From: Rhinopomastus cyanomelas
Taxonomy: Eukaryota > Chordata > Aves > Bucerotiformes > Rhinopomastidae
Direction of reading: 5' to 3'
Length of the DNA: 64,000 bases
Assembly: GCA_013400115.1 (NCBI GenBank)
Contig: VXBP01005598.1
Location: 62,001 to 126,000, forward strand
The position numbers and the translations under genes are program-made. Positions 1 to 11,600 of this stretch are shown here, in pieces; position 1 is the stretch's first letter, and the number at the start of each line of letters is the position of its first letter. The notes beneath the pieces were generated by a model. That model had not been told where the DNA came from, did not search any database, and saw only the letters and a list, made by a program, of their open reading frames with translations.

Positions 1-1505
1 TCAGCAGCCAGCTTTCACTCCTCTCAGGCACGCAGCTAGTGCCCCATCCTCCACAGCTGGCTCTTTCATCACTGCTCAGGTTGTTAAGCACAAAGGAAAC
101 AGATTTAATCACAGGTCTTCTTGGAGATCAGGAGCTGCAGTTCTGCACATTTCAGTACAGATGGGTTAAACATCCCCGCTGGCTCCTTAACTGGAAGGGA
201 AGAACTCAGCCACCTTAACCTCTTCAAATCCTAAGTATTAAGACATTTTTGATCTGCACTTCCATAGTGAGTAAGAGTGTATCACTCACACATTCAACAT
301 GACCAGCACCAGCAGCGATTGTACAAACTCCACAGCAATATCCCACACCCCTGACCTTCACTGATCACCTGCTAGGTGATCTCTTGCTCCTGCACTGATG
401 ATATTTACCAGAGAGAAAATGCTAAGTACAGGTTTGACTTCATGATTCCCATAATGCCAGCTCATTTATTGAATTTGATATTTACCCTCACACTGCAGAG
501 AGAGGATATCAACAAGCTATTTCAGGAGACATCTATTGATAGAGTTCCTGGGAATACAGGCTCAAATCAGAAGAGAAAAACATGCAAAGGTCCCAATCAT
601 CAAAGCCCATAAACTGACTATTTCTGGAAGTTACAGACAATTTTTTAGATTTTGTTTTAAGACCCAGAGCATCATTAATCAACCATAAATATCAGGGTCA
701 CATCAATGTTTTCTAGCAGTTCAGCCCTCAAGTAGCCACACTCTCCATAGCAAGTTGCCAACACCATTAACTCACAGGTGGTACAAAGCCTCCATTCCCA
801 AGCACGTAGTCTTTTCAGACATCTCTGGGAAGGACTCTCTCTAACAGCAAAGCTCACACTCATATCAGGAAATGCTTATGAAGATGAGGCTTATCACAAT
901 AAGTGAAACAGGAACTCACTGTGAGAGAAGCAGGCAGTGGTGGCAACAGCTCCCTTTGGTCATCCAGTGAGCAGCAGACAACACTGACAACACATCAGGG
1001 GGCAGCCCAGGAGAGCCCCACACAACTCAGAGGCAGGACTGAGGGCAGCTACTCTTATAGCCAAGCTCAGGAAAGGACTAAAGCCCCCGAAGTAGAAGTC
1101 CTATTGATAGGATGTGGGTGAGATCCCAGGTAAGGGTGGTCAGGGCAATCACAATCTGTTAGTGCCCTCATGGCCCTCACCTGCAGCCTTGGGAATATTT
1201 AACCCTACAACTAGGGGAATGAACAGTCCAGTTACACACATGAGAAACTAATGGGAACAGCATGTGAAATCCTTTACATTGCCTGTGTGATGCTTAAGAG
1301 GGACAACCACAATTACTGTGTCCATTTCCAACAGGTTAATCAGACTCATGAGGGCTGTTGATCAGATGCAGACACCTACCTGTCAGCAAAACTAACCAGA
1401 GCTCATTCTTGGCAAGATAACAGGGGAGCAACAGTGTGATTCAGGGCTCAGGCACTGCCACTATAAGAGCACACAAAGCCATCGTCCCTCTGGCAGAGAT
1501 GACTT
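1..1505. other. Intergenic, downstream of PXDC1; nothing recognised
   Basis: No repeat family, gene or RNA is recognised. Short open frames here have no family resemblance. Confidence 0.6.
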
Positions 1506-1875
1506 AGAATCACAGAATCATTAGGGATTGGAAGGGACCTCAAAAGATCATCCAGTCCAATCCCCCTGCCACAGCAGGATCACCCAGACCAAGTCATACA
1601 GTCAGCCAGGGTTAGAAGGGACCACATGATCATCCACTTCCAGCTCCCCTGCCATGGGCAGGGACACCCCACCCTAGATCAGGCTGGCCAGAGCCTCATC
1701 CAGCCTGGCCTTAAACACCTCCAAGGATGGGGCCCCCATCACCTTCCTGGACAGCCCATTCCAGGCTCTCACCACTCTCATGGTGAAGAACTGCCTCCTC
1801 ACATCCACTCTAAATCTACCCATCTCCAGCTTTGCTCCATTCCCCCTAGTCCTGTCACTACTTATGCAGCCTCAA
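1506..1875 (-). mobile_element. Two adjoining CR1 3' fragments, minus strand
   Basis: A CR1 3' end (about 1506-1600, beginning at the tail AATCACAGAATCATTAGG in plus reading) abuts a second, more diverged CR1 (about 1605-1875) of a different subfamily with its own 3' end. Both run on the minus strand. The plus-strand open frame over this interval is simply CR1 read in antisense. Confidence 0.88.
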
Positions 1876-3772
1876 GACTGAAACCATTCTGTCTGCTCTA
1901 CAACCTTTCCCTTGTTTCTCCATTCTTCTGCTTCCAAGCCATCCCTGTGATTCCTGCCCTGCACCCTTCCACATAAACCCACTGCCTGCTTTTCTAGCTG
2001 CAGATCACTTCAAGATGTTTGAATGCAGCATGTGATACCACTGCACTCCATCACTGAGACCGGCTCCTCTGAGACAAAAGGGAGCTTGGCAGAATTCAGG
2101 AGGTTTCTCACTTGAAAAGAACAAGTTTTCTTTCAGAAGTCATGGATTCTAGTTACTTTAATTGTGATAGCTACAAGGGAAAATAATGGAAAATGGTTGT
2201 TTTGCTGCTGGTGGTGCTGGTGAACAGGTTGGCTTCTCGCACATGTAACTGCACCTCCAGCCTGCCTGGTCCAGGGTGATACAGCTTAACAGGAGGTCGT
2301 GCTTATGTGCAGATGGTTTCCAAACTGGACCTCAGTGATAACTTATGAATGGGAATTAGTAAAGCTCTTGGAGTCCCCACAAATGCTGGAGGCCTTTTAA
2401 GGTTACAGCATAGAGTTTTGTGGAGATGATCCATGTGTCTGAGGACTTGAGAACGTTTCTTCCCTCAGTACATCGAGAGGGTTGTTTATATCCTACATGC
2501 AAATGGGCAGAGCATCCTCATACAGACAGATGTGCAGTGACTGCCCACCAGCACAGCTGCAAGCCCTGGGTGAACCCATCTTCTTATTCTTTTTCAGCAG
2601 GACCAGCCAATGGAAACAGCTACTTCTCCACCATTTACCCTGAAACAAGGGAGGGTGCAGCCTGCCCCTGCCTGCATCAGCTTGTGCTCATCACTGCAGC
2701 CTAATCTCTGTAGACAAACACGTCTTCTAAAAGAAGGGATGCACAAAGGAGTGCCAGCAGCCCAGTGACAACAAGCTGTGGACAAAAATTAAGGCAAATA
2801 CATAAACCAGAGTGATTTCTGGATGAATCCTTGTTTCTCTAGATTTTTATTTACCCTCCCAGTAGAGAAGCAGCTGCAAGAAGATGGGAATATTTTTTTG
2901 CAGTCACCGGTGTGAGAGAAAAGGAAGTAGACATGTCTTTAGGTGTTCGCTCTGTTGAAAAATACATTTTCTTCTGTGAGAGGCTCTGCTGTTACACAAA
3001 TCCTCTGGCTTAAGGATTTCCCAAAGGGGCTCTCTGGAAGGAAGAAAAGCACGCAACCTTCCCATCCCCCAACAGACATCTGCAAGGTTGTTTTGGGAGA
3101 AAGTCACTCCAAGAGAAGAAGCACATTCGACCCACAGACTGAGCACTCCAGGTTCCATTTGCCATAGTTTATCTGCTTCTAACTTGATGCTTCAACTGTG
3201 GCAGGTACTGCAGCAGCAGTTCTCCACTAACTCCTGTGTAAGAGCAGGGACATTACCAGGAAATAGAGTGACTGAAGCCCTGCACGAAGGTCTGGCAGGA
3301 CACAGCAGAAGGTGCATCTTTGCTCTGCAGTCTGGTACCCTCTGGCACTGTGGGTGAACCACAGGCCAGCCTAGTCCCACAGGGTATTTCAAAGCATGAG
3401 CTGGAGAACCACTGGCCCAGAATGCGACAGAAGTAGCAGCAGTGTATGACAAGAGTGAACATTTCAGCTAGAGCCTTCCTTTTTTTCAACCCATGTATTT
3501 CAAAGTGCTGTAAGAAAGATAAGTAGTTATGATGTGCTTAAAAATTCGTAGGAAAATGTAATGAATCAGGACACAACACTGCATCAAAAGCTAGTGACAC
3601 TTGGTGCCTTTCAAGTATCACTGCAGAGAAAGTCAGGGATAGGGAGATGAAATATAATTAACCACTAACATACATGAGAAGCTAAGAGCAGGGCCAGGAA
3701 CTGAAATCAAGTATTGCCATTCCCAGCGCAGTGCTCGTGTTTACTAGATGCTATTTCTGCCTCATCACTGTG
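1876..3772. other. Intergenic; nothing recognised
   Basis: There is no recognisable gene or repeat. Overlapping open frames on both strands at 2.9-3.5 kb reflect low stop-codon density, not a family I know. Confidence 0.5.
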
Positions 3773-3862
3773 GATCATTAGGGATGGGAAGGGACCTTGA
3801 AAGATCATCTAGCCCAATCCTCCTGCCACAGCAGGATCACCCACACCAAGTCACACAGGATG
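3773..3862 (-). mobile_element. CR1 3'-end fragment, minus strand
   Basis: About 90 bp of the CR1 3' terminus (GGGAAGGGACCTTGAAAGAT core in plus reading, then CCTGCCACAGCAGGATCACC). It lies about 240 bp beyond the likely PXDC1 polyadenylation site. Confidence 0.88.
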
Positions 3863-4123
3863 CAGAAATCTTCCACTAAATTTAGTGGCCTCAAGTGCAC
3901 TTAGACACAAGATCAGCCGTTGGGCAAGGGGATTTCACAGGGGTGTCCACTGTAATTACAGTAAGGGCAATGCTTGGAGCACAGAAGGACTGTCAAAACC
4001 TAGCATGCTTCCAGAACTACTAGAAAAAGAGAGTATTTGGGATGGCTGGGAAAGCATCCCCAAAAAACACAGAAAAAAAGAAGCAGTGGTTTAAGCAGCA
4101 GATATACTGAAGCAGAGTTATAT

Positions 4124-4129
4124 TTTATT
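4124..4129 (-). terminator. AATAAA polyadenylation signal, downstream of two
   Basis: This is a second minus-strand AATAAA, 61 nt beyond the first. Cleavage would fall near 4095-4115. Which of the two is used cannot be told from sequence. Confidence 0.55.
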
Positions 4130-4184
4130 TCATTAAAATATATTTTTAAAACATACTGTGTAAAAGAATTACGAGTCTCAATAA

Positions 4185-4190
4185 TTTATT
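4185..4190 (-). terminator. AATAAA polyadenylation signal, upstream of two
   Basis: The minus-strand hexamer AATAAA lies about 1.37 kb after the PXDC1 stop, in an AT-rich stretch. Cleavage would be expected 10-30 nt further, near 4155-4175. Confidence 0.55.
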
Positions 4191-5558
4191 ATTTACAGTA
4201 GCAAATTCCATTTCACTGTTACTCTATAAAGGAAAAGTCTGTAGAAGGGAGCTGTATCAACTTCTTCAGGACCAAGCAAGCCCTTTTACCAAAGAACCCC
4301 AAGTCCAAAACGCAGTCCTTCCCACTCTTATCCCTTCAAACTCACATCTGCAGACTGCAAAAACTCGATGAAAGGTTGTGCTGGCGAGTCCTGAGCACTC
4401 ACAGCGAGAGCTGGCAGTAGGGAGTGCTCTGGGAGATGTTAGCGCTGCACTGCTCAGCAGTCAGGAGGCTGCAGGGTCCAGTCCTGCTCTTGCAACCACA
4501 GTCCTACTCGCACTGAAGTAAAGGTCATTCCACGACAATGAGGCCCCCCCACCAGGCCTTGCAGGTGGATTTCACAAAGCTAGACAGACTCCCTGAGCCA
4601 GGCTGGCAGCAGAGAGTTGTTTCCTACCACTGTAGACACACTGTAGCTTATCATTCTTTTTCAGTCCAAACACAACATAAATTTCATTGTCTTCCTCCCC
4701 ATTCTCTGGGGAAAAAAATGCATAGGAAGTTATCTCTAGATGTAAACAACTGTAAGCACCACTCACATCTGCTGGTCCACATGAAAAAATGTCACATCCA
4801 AGTGTGTGCCAGAGCCTTGACCCTTCTCAGCTAGACAGCTCAGCTTTCCCATCAGCTTTCCAGATCCCTGAAACCACACGGGTACCTAAAGGACACAAAC
4901 AGTCCACTGCAATTCAGCTGCTGTCTGTGTTTCTATTCCAGAAAAAACTAGCTGCCTCTTCAGGGATTATACAAAAAAACCCCTGATTAGAAGAAGTAAA
5001 GCGGTCAACTCGTGTTTCCTGGAGGCACTCAGTGGTGTTTCTGGCATCTTGTGTAAGGCACCAGTCATCTGAGGTGACCCACACCTCCATTAAGGAGCCG
5101 CAGAGGGAACTGATAAAATTCAGCTGGCTTGCTCGCCTTCTCACTTACGTAGCGTAAAAAGTGTGGTGCTGCCATCTGGGGAAGCTTCTGGTGGTATCCA
5201 AAAAGAGGAAGTCTCAACTTGCACTGCTTCTTGCGTGGGTGACAGCACAGGCTTCTAAATGGCACTTCCCACAGGCACAGCAGAGGTTTCCTTCAGCCCC
5301 AGGAGGGATCTGTTGCCTTGCTTTCACGGAAAACAAGTTGGTTGTCAACAGTGAAGAAGTTACCTCCTCACAAGGTGTCTCCACAATCCACAGCGGAGGG
5401 CCGGACTATAAAAGCAGCTCTGTGGCATCCTTGGTGCAGCTTCTCTGCTGTTGGTGTTGCCCACACAGCCTCATGCGCAGAGATGCAATGCCAGAGAGAG
5501 CAGAGCCTATGCACAGAGAGGGCAGCTGGATGCTGGCTGACTGCATCACCAAGCAGCC

Positions 5559-5676
5559 TCAGTCCAAAATATCAGTCTCAAATGGGACCAGGTGGTAGTA
5601 TGTCAAATTGGTGACATAAGCTGTTGGATCATCGCTGTCTTCCAGCTCTGAGGTAAAGTCACTAACACTCTCAAAC
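5559..5676 (-). CDS. PXDC1: PXDC1 coding exon 5 (residues 193-231 and stop)
   Basis: The acceptor is TCTCCTTAG. The exon reads [20 protein letters not shown], then [18 protein letters not shown], and stops at TGA (5561-5559). It carries the acidic Ser/Asp-rich tail and the aromatic C-terminus. The 3' UTR follows without interruption. Confidence 0.95.
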
Positions 5677-8600
5677 CTAAGGAGAAAGGAATGCAATTTT
5701 AAAAATCACCAAAGGGCATTAAGTAATTCATGTTCATCAAATGAAAATCGAAGCCAAAGGAATTGGAAGAAAAAATAGGGAGGAGGGAGAATACTGACCC
5801 CTGGAAATTTTGAGATAAGGTATTTGTGAGGGGACTACTTTGAAAAAGGGCTGCAGGCAAGAATGGTTCTGCTGGCACTGCAAGACACAGTTCTAAGCAA
5901 ACACATCGATGTGGACTTGCTTCACATCACTGTGGCAATAGCAGCATTTCTAGTGCTGGCTTGCAGCTTCAGCAAAACTCAGTTTGCAAGACAAAGATCT
6001 CAAGTCCCAAGGCTCCAGTATCTTACTCCCTGTCTTGGCAGCCTGAAATTCAGATTTATATTAGAAATAGTGAAGGAAGGTCCATGCAAATCACCTATGA
6101 ATCATGAAGCTATGGTTTCTGTGACATTAGCTTGCCTGTCATTAGCTGTGTAACCCCAGCTGTCAAACACCAGCTATGGCATCCATTGTCACTTTCATAA
6201 GCCAAGGCTCAACATTTCCTGGAGAGAACTGAGTAGTAAATGGAAACAACTGCTCTCCATGTCCTCAAACAAACAGAAACTCTCTTTCCAAAGCCCTGCA
6301 AAGACAGAGCTGTGCAGCGTGCCAGGACAGCAAGGCATCACCTCTTCTGCTAAGTCTTCAGTAAAAGGGACTTTAGTGATTCCTCTCTCATACGACACCG
6401 ACTCGTTATACATTACTATAATACCTGAACTGCCCATCTCATGACATTTAGTTACCACATTGAATTTAAGATGAGCCAGATCAAAAACATTATTAATTTG
6501 CTTTCATGCCTCAGGGCTCCCCTCCTACTAGGGAATGAACAGTTTCTGGGACACAGACTTTCTTGTCAATTCCAGATATCTCCTCAATGCAATTTTTTCC
6601 AGTCTAGAAGAGTTTTCATTGTGCTATGGGAAAACCTTCACAGAAAGCACAGAGCTCATCCCATCCACACCTCCTCCCCACATCCACGTTTCCATGAATA
6701 AACCATAGGCCAAACAGAACTGTGTTGCACGCAAGCAAATCATCTTGTTTCCTTACACTTTCAAAGCTACTAGTAAGGAAGGAAGCAGCAAGTGAGCTCT
6801 GGAATAGTGAACCATGCAGCTGAGGTCCACATCCTCCCATTGTGTTCTCATGGCCTGTGGCAGCAGCACAAAATACATCACAGAAATGGAAACTGAACTG
6901 CCTTTCCTGTCTGAACTTATACTCTCACCCTTTCACTTCACAGGCACCTTCCCTGGGTCTGGCTTTTGTATGAGGCCAAGGATCTCACACAAACAGGAAA
7001 CAAGGCCTACAGCATCCTTCCTCAAGATCCTCACTGTCCTCCCCACAGCATGGGATTTAGATTTGGACAATCTGAATACAAAGAGATTCCCAAATTCAGT
7101 GATAATTGGTTTGGTGTGTTACTTCCTGGAGCTGTCTCAAGCCCACTCTCCATCAGGAAGCATCGACTTCTTACAACCTACACTTTCCCATTCCAAGGAG
7201 GCTGGTACTTCTGCAGTACAAATACATCACAGTTCTTCACAAGTATCCTAGCAGTTAAAGGCAGCCACTACAGGGCAAAGATTTAAACCTTCTCTCAGTT
7301 CAAGGAAGAAGCCTGAACTGTCAGTTACACTTTTCTCACACTCTCTTGAGTATTTTGAAGGAACTTGCATTCTGAGAGAGAGGAGAAAGTGAAATGCAAA
7401 CTGAAACACCGTACAGACAGAAAAAGAAATTCTAACCTAGCTCTGACCACAGGATGTGTCCTCTAAGGCTGGCACACTCGGCTCTCTGAATAGCTGATCA
7501 ACAAAGGGAGCTTTAAAACAAGAGTCTTTTCCAACTTATATGATTCTATGATGCTGGTTAGCTAACAGGACTAATCCCAGTATGAACATGGTGTGAGACA
7601 ATAGCTCAGCTTCTCTCATTAAAAAGTAAGCAAAATAAGGTAGAAGAAAGTTTTCTTTGCTAATTTCCTCCTATTCTTTGTCACTCTCACTAGTTAAAGA
7701 CTGATCTACTATAACATTATCACAGATCAATTTCCAGACACTGGCCTTATAGAGTTACTGCCAGCATGTCGCTTCCATCTCATTAATACAAGTTTACAAG
7801 TTTAAATGCTGTTAGCAAGGTCAAGGTTCAAAACACTAAGTGATAAGTTAATAGAAAGACTTTGAGCAATTACACTGGAGCCAGAGATACACTCCAGACC
7901 CTGACACTCTTGTCAAGCCTTAAACCTTCTCACAGACTGACAGTGACAGCATTGCAAATGTGGTAGAAAAGAGCACTGCATTCAAAGATAATCAAAGATA
8001 AAGCCTTCCTAAGGCTTTTACTAGCCTGTTTCCATCTTTTTGATTGGTCTAATGAAAAAATTGTTAAATATTTGAATAAAAAATATTTAAATGCTTCATT
8101 ACTGAGTCCCACTGAAGTATCAATCATCTGCGGTGACAAAAATCTATAGGAGCAGATTTCCATCAATAACCAACTACCAATACAGTCACAGAGTTAAGAC
8201 CTACACGAACGCTCTCATGGTTACAGGTCTGTGACCCCAGAACACCTACAAGGCAGAACACACACAAATGAGAGCAGGCTAGCTGCCCTCCTGCTTAATG
8301 AAATGCACACATTCACCAAGTCCCAGAACTCTGCAGCACCTGAGCAGCTGCTGAGCTTCCTTTAACTACATTTAGGGGTGTGTTCCCCTCCTCTGTAGAT
8401 GGTGTTTTGCTTCACATACCCTTTGTAGTATGATGTTCCATCTGCAAGGATGTTTGAGTTTCTAAATTTGAGCTCAAACCAGCTATCATGACAGAAAGAG
8501 AGTCCTCTACATTCACCTGGTAAGACTCCTACTACACCAACACCTTCTCCTCATACACTTGAGGACTGAGCTCCTTAGTACTGATCACACTCACCAATGG

Positions 8601-11600
8601 CCATTTTATCCACATAAACAGACAGAGCTGTGAAGTGTCAGCAATCAGGCTTAGTAACAATTAACCAGTCAGATTGAGAGCTGTGCCCATCTTGCTCCTC
8701 CAGACAGGATAACATTTTCCTAAGTGGTTGGGAAAGCTAGAGTTTATCCAAAAACCCCACAGCATTACTCACAAAACCCCACTTACAAGTGTTCTGCTGA
8801 ATCGACGTCCAGGTGCTTTTCTTTCCCGTTTGGTATACTGTGGTCAATAACTATCGTTTCAGTGTTGGCTAAACAAAACCCATTGGATCGCATGATTTCT
8901 GTTGGGAGAAGAAACAAAACAAAATGAAGAAAATACCTAAAAACCAACTGCATATCATGTGTGTTGGGCTTGGTAATGAACTGAGATGTGTGCACAAGCA
9001 CAAGGCAATTTGTCTGTGGCTGATGATATGGCAGGGACAGAATACACACACAGGGAGTCCTCCTGCAAATTCCTACTATACATACAGCTTGAGTCACAAG
9101 CAGGAGACAAGGCAGGAGACAAGATGGAAGGGCATTTTTTTCAAGTGTTCCTACATTAAAGTCCATATTTTGCATGGGAGACGTAACCTTTGACTTTCAG
9201 GTCTGTATTTGACTGTGACTTGCTTTAGCAGGGGTGATAAAAGCACTGAACCCCACCAGAATCACACTTCACTCACGGCCTGTCTTGAGCCAGCATCAAA
9301 CTGCTCAATAAGATTTAGAGCATAAATCCACACTGAGCTTTCATCTGTAAGGGTGGACCCTTTCACTTTTCCCCACCGCCTGCCACCCCAAACAGGACCA
9401 TGTCGAGGTCAGTTTGCTTTTCATAGGATGAAAATGTTACAGCCTCCTTTTCCAAGCCTGCACTGTGACTAACACCAACGCCAGCGCTTTCCTAGTGTCC
9501 TTGGGGTGACCCGTCAGCGTGCTCACTGCTGTGTGAGCTGCTGCAGTCGTGAACACTTGCTGCCATCTGCTGACAGTGCTGCCGCCATTTCCAGCGAGCA
9601 ACGTTCAGACGAAGCAAATGCACCATCAGATTTTCATCTATGCTCTTAAAAGGCTTTGCAGCACTCACCACAAGATGCTTTTGAATAGCTGCATAGGTAG
9701 GAAGATCCTTCTCCAATTAATTAGGTATGAGTAGTCTCTACCACAATTAATTTAGAATTTGAACAAGTTAGTATTCAGTTGGTTTCCACAGCTCTACATG
9801 CAGGTGGGCAGGAGGGTTTCCTTTGCTGTCAGCCTCTCTCCATCAGCTAAGCATCCTTGTTGTGAACATCTTTAAGTTTATCTCACTATTGCCCCTTGTC
9901 CTATCACTGGGCACCGCTGAGAATAATCACAGAACATCAGGGATTGGAAGGGACCTTTAAATGTCATCTAGTCCAATCCCCCTGCCACAGCAGGATCACC
10001 TAAAACAAGCTGTGATCTAGGTGATCTAGAGCTTGGTCTCATCCTCCTGACACTCACCCTGTAGATATTTATAAGCACTGATGAGATCTCCCCTCAGTCT
10101 CCTCCTATCCAGGTTAGAACAGCCCAAGCTGTCTCAGTCTCTCCTCACAAGCCAGATGTTCCAGCCTCCTGATCATCTCAGTGGCTCAGTGCTGGACTGT
10201 TTGTAGCAGCTCCCTGTCCCTCCTGAACTGGGGAGCCCAAAACTGTCTCTCAATTTTACCCACTAGGAATCTGTGGTTTAGAAACTTCCTCTGTCTCCAT
10301 GTGTGACAGGTCTCAATGTACTTTTCTGCCACTTGCTTGTCTAACTCCTTTTTGAAGTAATTCATGCTCTCAGTTCCACCATATTCCAAGACAACGAGTT
10401 CCACTCCTTACCTGTGCTTCATATGAAACCAAAACGAGACTATAACCTTTCTTGCCCTCGTTTACAGCTTGTTGCCTGTCAGTGTTACCGGGTAACCTAT
10501 CGTTCTAGTTTCATGAGAAGTGCAGGGCAATTGACCTCCTTCTATTCAGAGCTTTGCAGACATCCATCATATCCCCACTTTGCCATCTCTCCTGAAAGCT
10601 GGTGCCCTTTTCCTAAGAGTATTTTTTCAATTATTTGAATCACTGCCTGTTATTTGTATGCTTTTAAATCCTATTATATCCTTCCTGAGATGGAAAAACC
10701 AGAGCTGTACAGGCTGCGTTCGCATTTTCTCGGAACAGTATTAACAGCCTCAAACTCTCCCTCCTGAGGGGTAGCAGTGTGCTCACATATGATAGCGTGG
10801 AGGGCATTTTCCTCAATTCCACTTCTTTGCATTTATCACCCTTCAATTTCACCTGCCACTTTACTGCCTGAGTGCAAGAGGAATATTATATCAAGGCGAA
10901 CTGTGTGTTCAATATTATGAAGCAGACTGTGGAGAAATGTCTTTTGAATTGCTGGTGGAGAAAGAATAAGGGGGAACACAAAGAAAGTCATGTTAATTTT
11001 GCAATACTTGTGTCCAATGTAGGAAGCTAACAACTCTTACCTGATATTTTCACTGGACTTTGAAAGCTTGGCTGAATCTTATGGACATTGTCATTTTTTA
11101 GAACTTGGTCCAAAGGAGATCTCTCGAAGAATGTGAGGACAACTTCAGATCTTGAATACTTAAAAAGATCAAAAGACATCTGTTTTCACCAGCAGTTTGC
11201 TTTGTCTCTATTCTCCCTTTCTGCCTCTTCATAGTGTGACAGACCTACTGCATGCAACAGCCTGGAGATGTTACATGATTCTGGTACTGAGCACTTCTCA
11301 ACAAACTGCTACTTCTGTTAGACTTGGGCAAAGCCCATCACTTTCTAGCCTGCACACAAGTACGTGTCAGCATCTAGCAGGAGTCAGACTGGGCTAAATA
11401 TAGGACTTGGCTTACTCACCTTCCAAGGCATATTTATAATAGTCTTCAAAAGTTTTTCCACTTCATTAAGTCTGGCTTCTATATCGTGGGCTTCTTTTAT
11501 TGTGATAAGCCCTAGAAACAAAGTAAATAGATGGTGAGTATGGACAGAAGCACACCTCATGCAGCCAGAAGCAGCTGCTCGAGAAGATGTGAGATGACCT

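Larger units (their letters stand above)
4105..5558 (-). other. PXDC1: Probable PXDC1 3' untranslated region
   Basis: About 1.45 kb downstream of the stop contains no CR1 or other repeat I recognise, in contrast to the flanks (a CR1 tail sits at 3773-3862). It ends in an AT-rich zone holding two AATAAA signals on the minus strand. Extent is inferred from the stop codon, the repeat-free run and the signals; no transcript was available. Open frames on the plus strand through here have no recognisable family and are treated as chance. Confidence 0.7.
8899..11040 (-). other. PXDC1: PXDC1 intron 3
   Basis: The intron is 2,142 bp, GT/AG. It contains the nested CR1 at about 9,840-10,245. Sequence from about 10,250 to 10,860 resembles a more decayed CR1-like element but I cannot place it firmly. 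Confidence 0.9.

Noticed and set aside
5161..5614. Two overlapping plus-strand frames (145 and 98 codons) with a TATAAAAG near 5408
   Set aside because: They lie across the PXDC1 3' UTR and last exon in antisense, have no family resemblance, and a TATA-like hexamer alone does not make a promoter.
8783..9175. 130-codon minus-strand frame as a separate gene
   Set aside because: Only its last part is coding (PXDC1 exon 4); the upstream part is intron 3 before the acceptor CCCAACAG.
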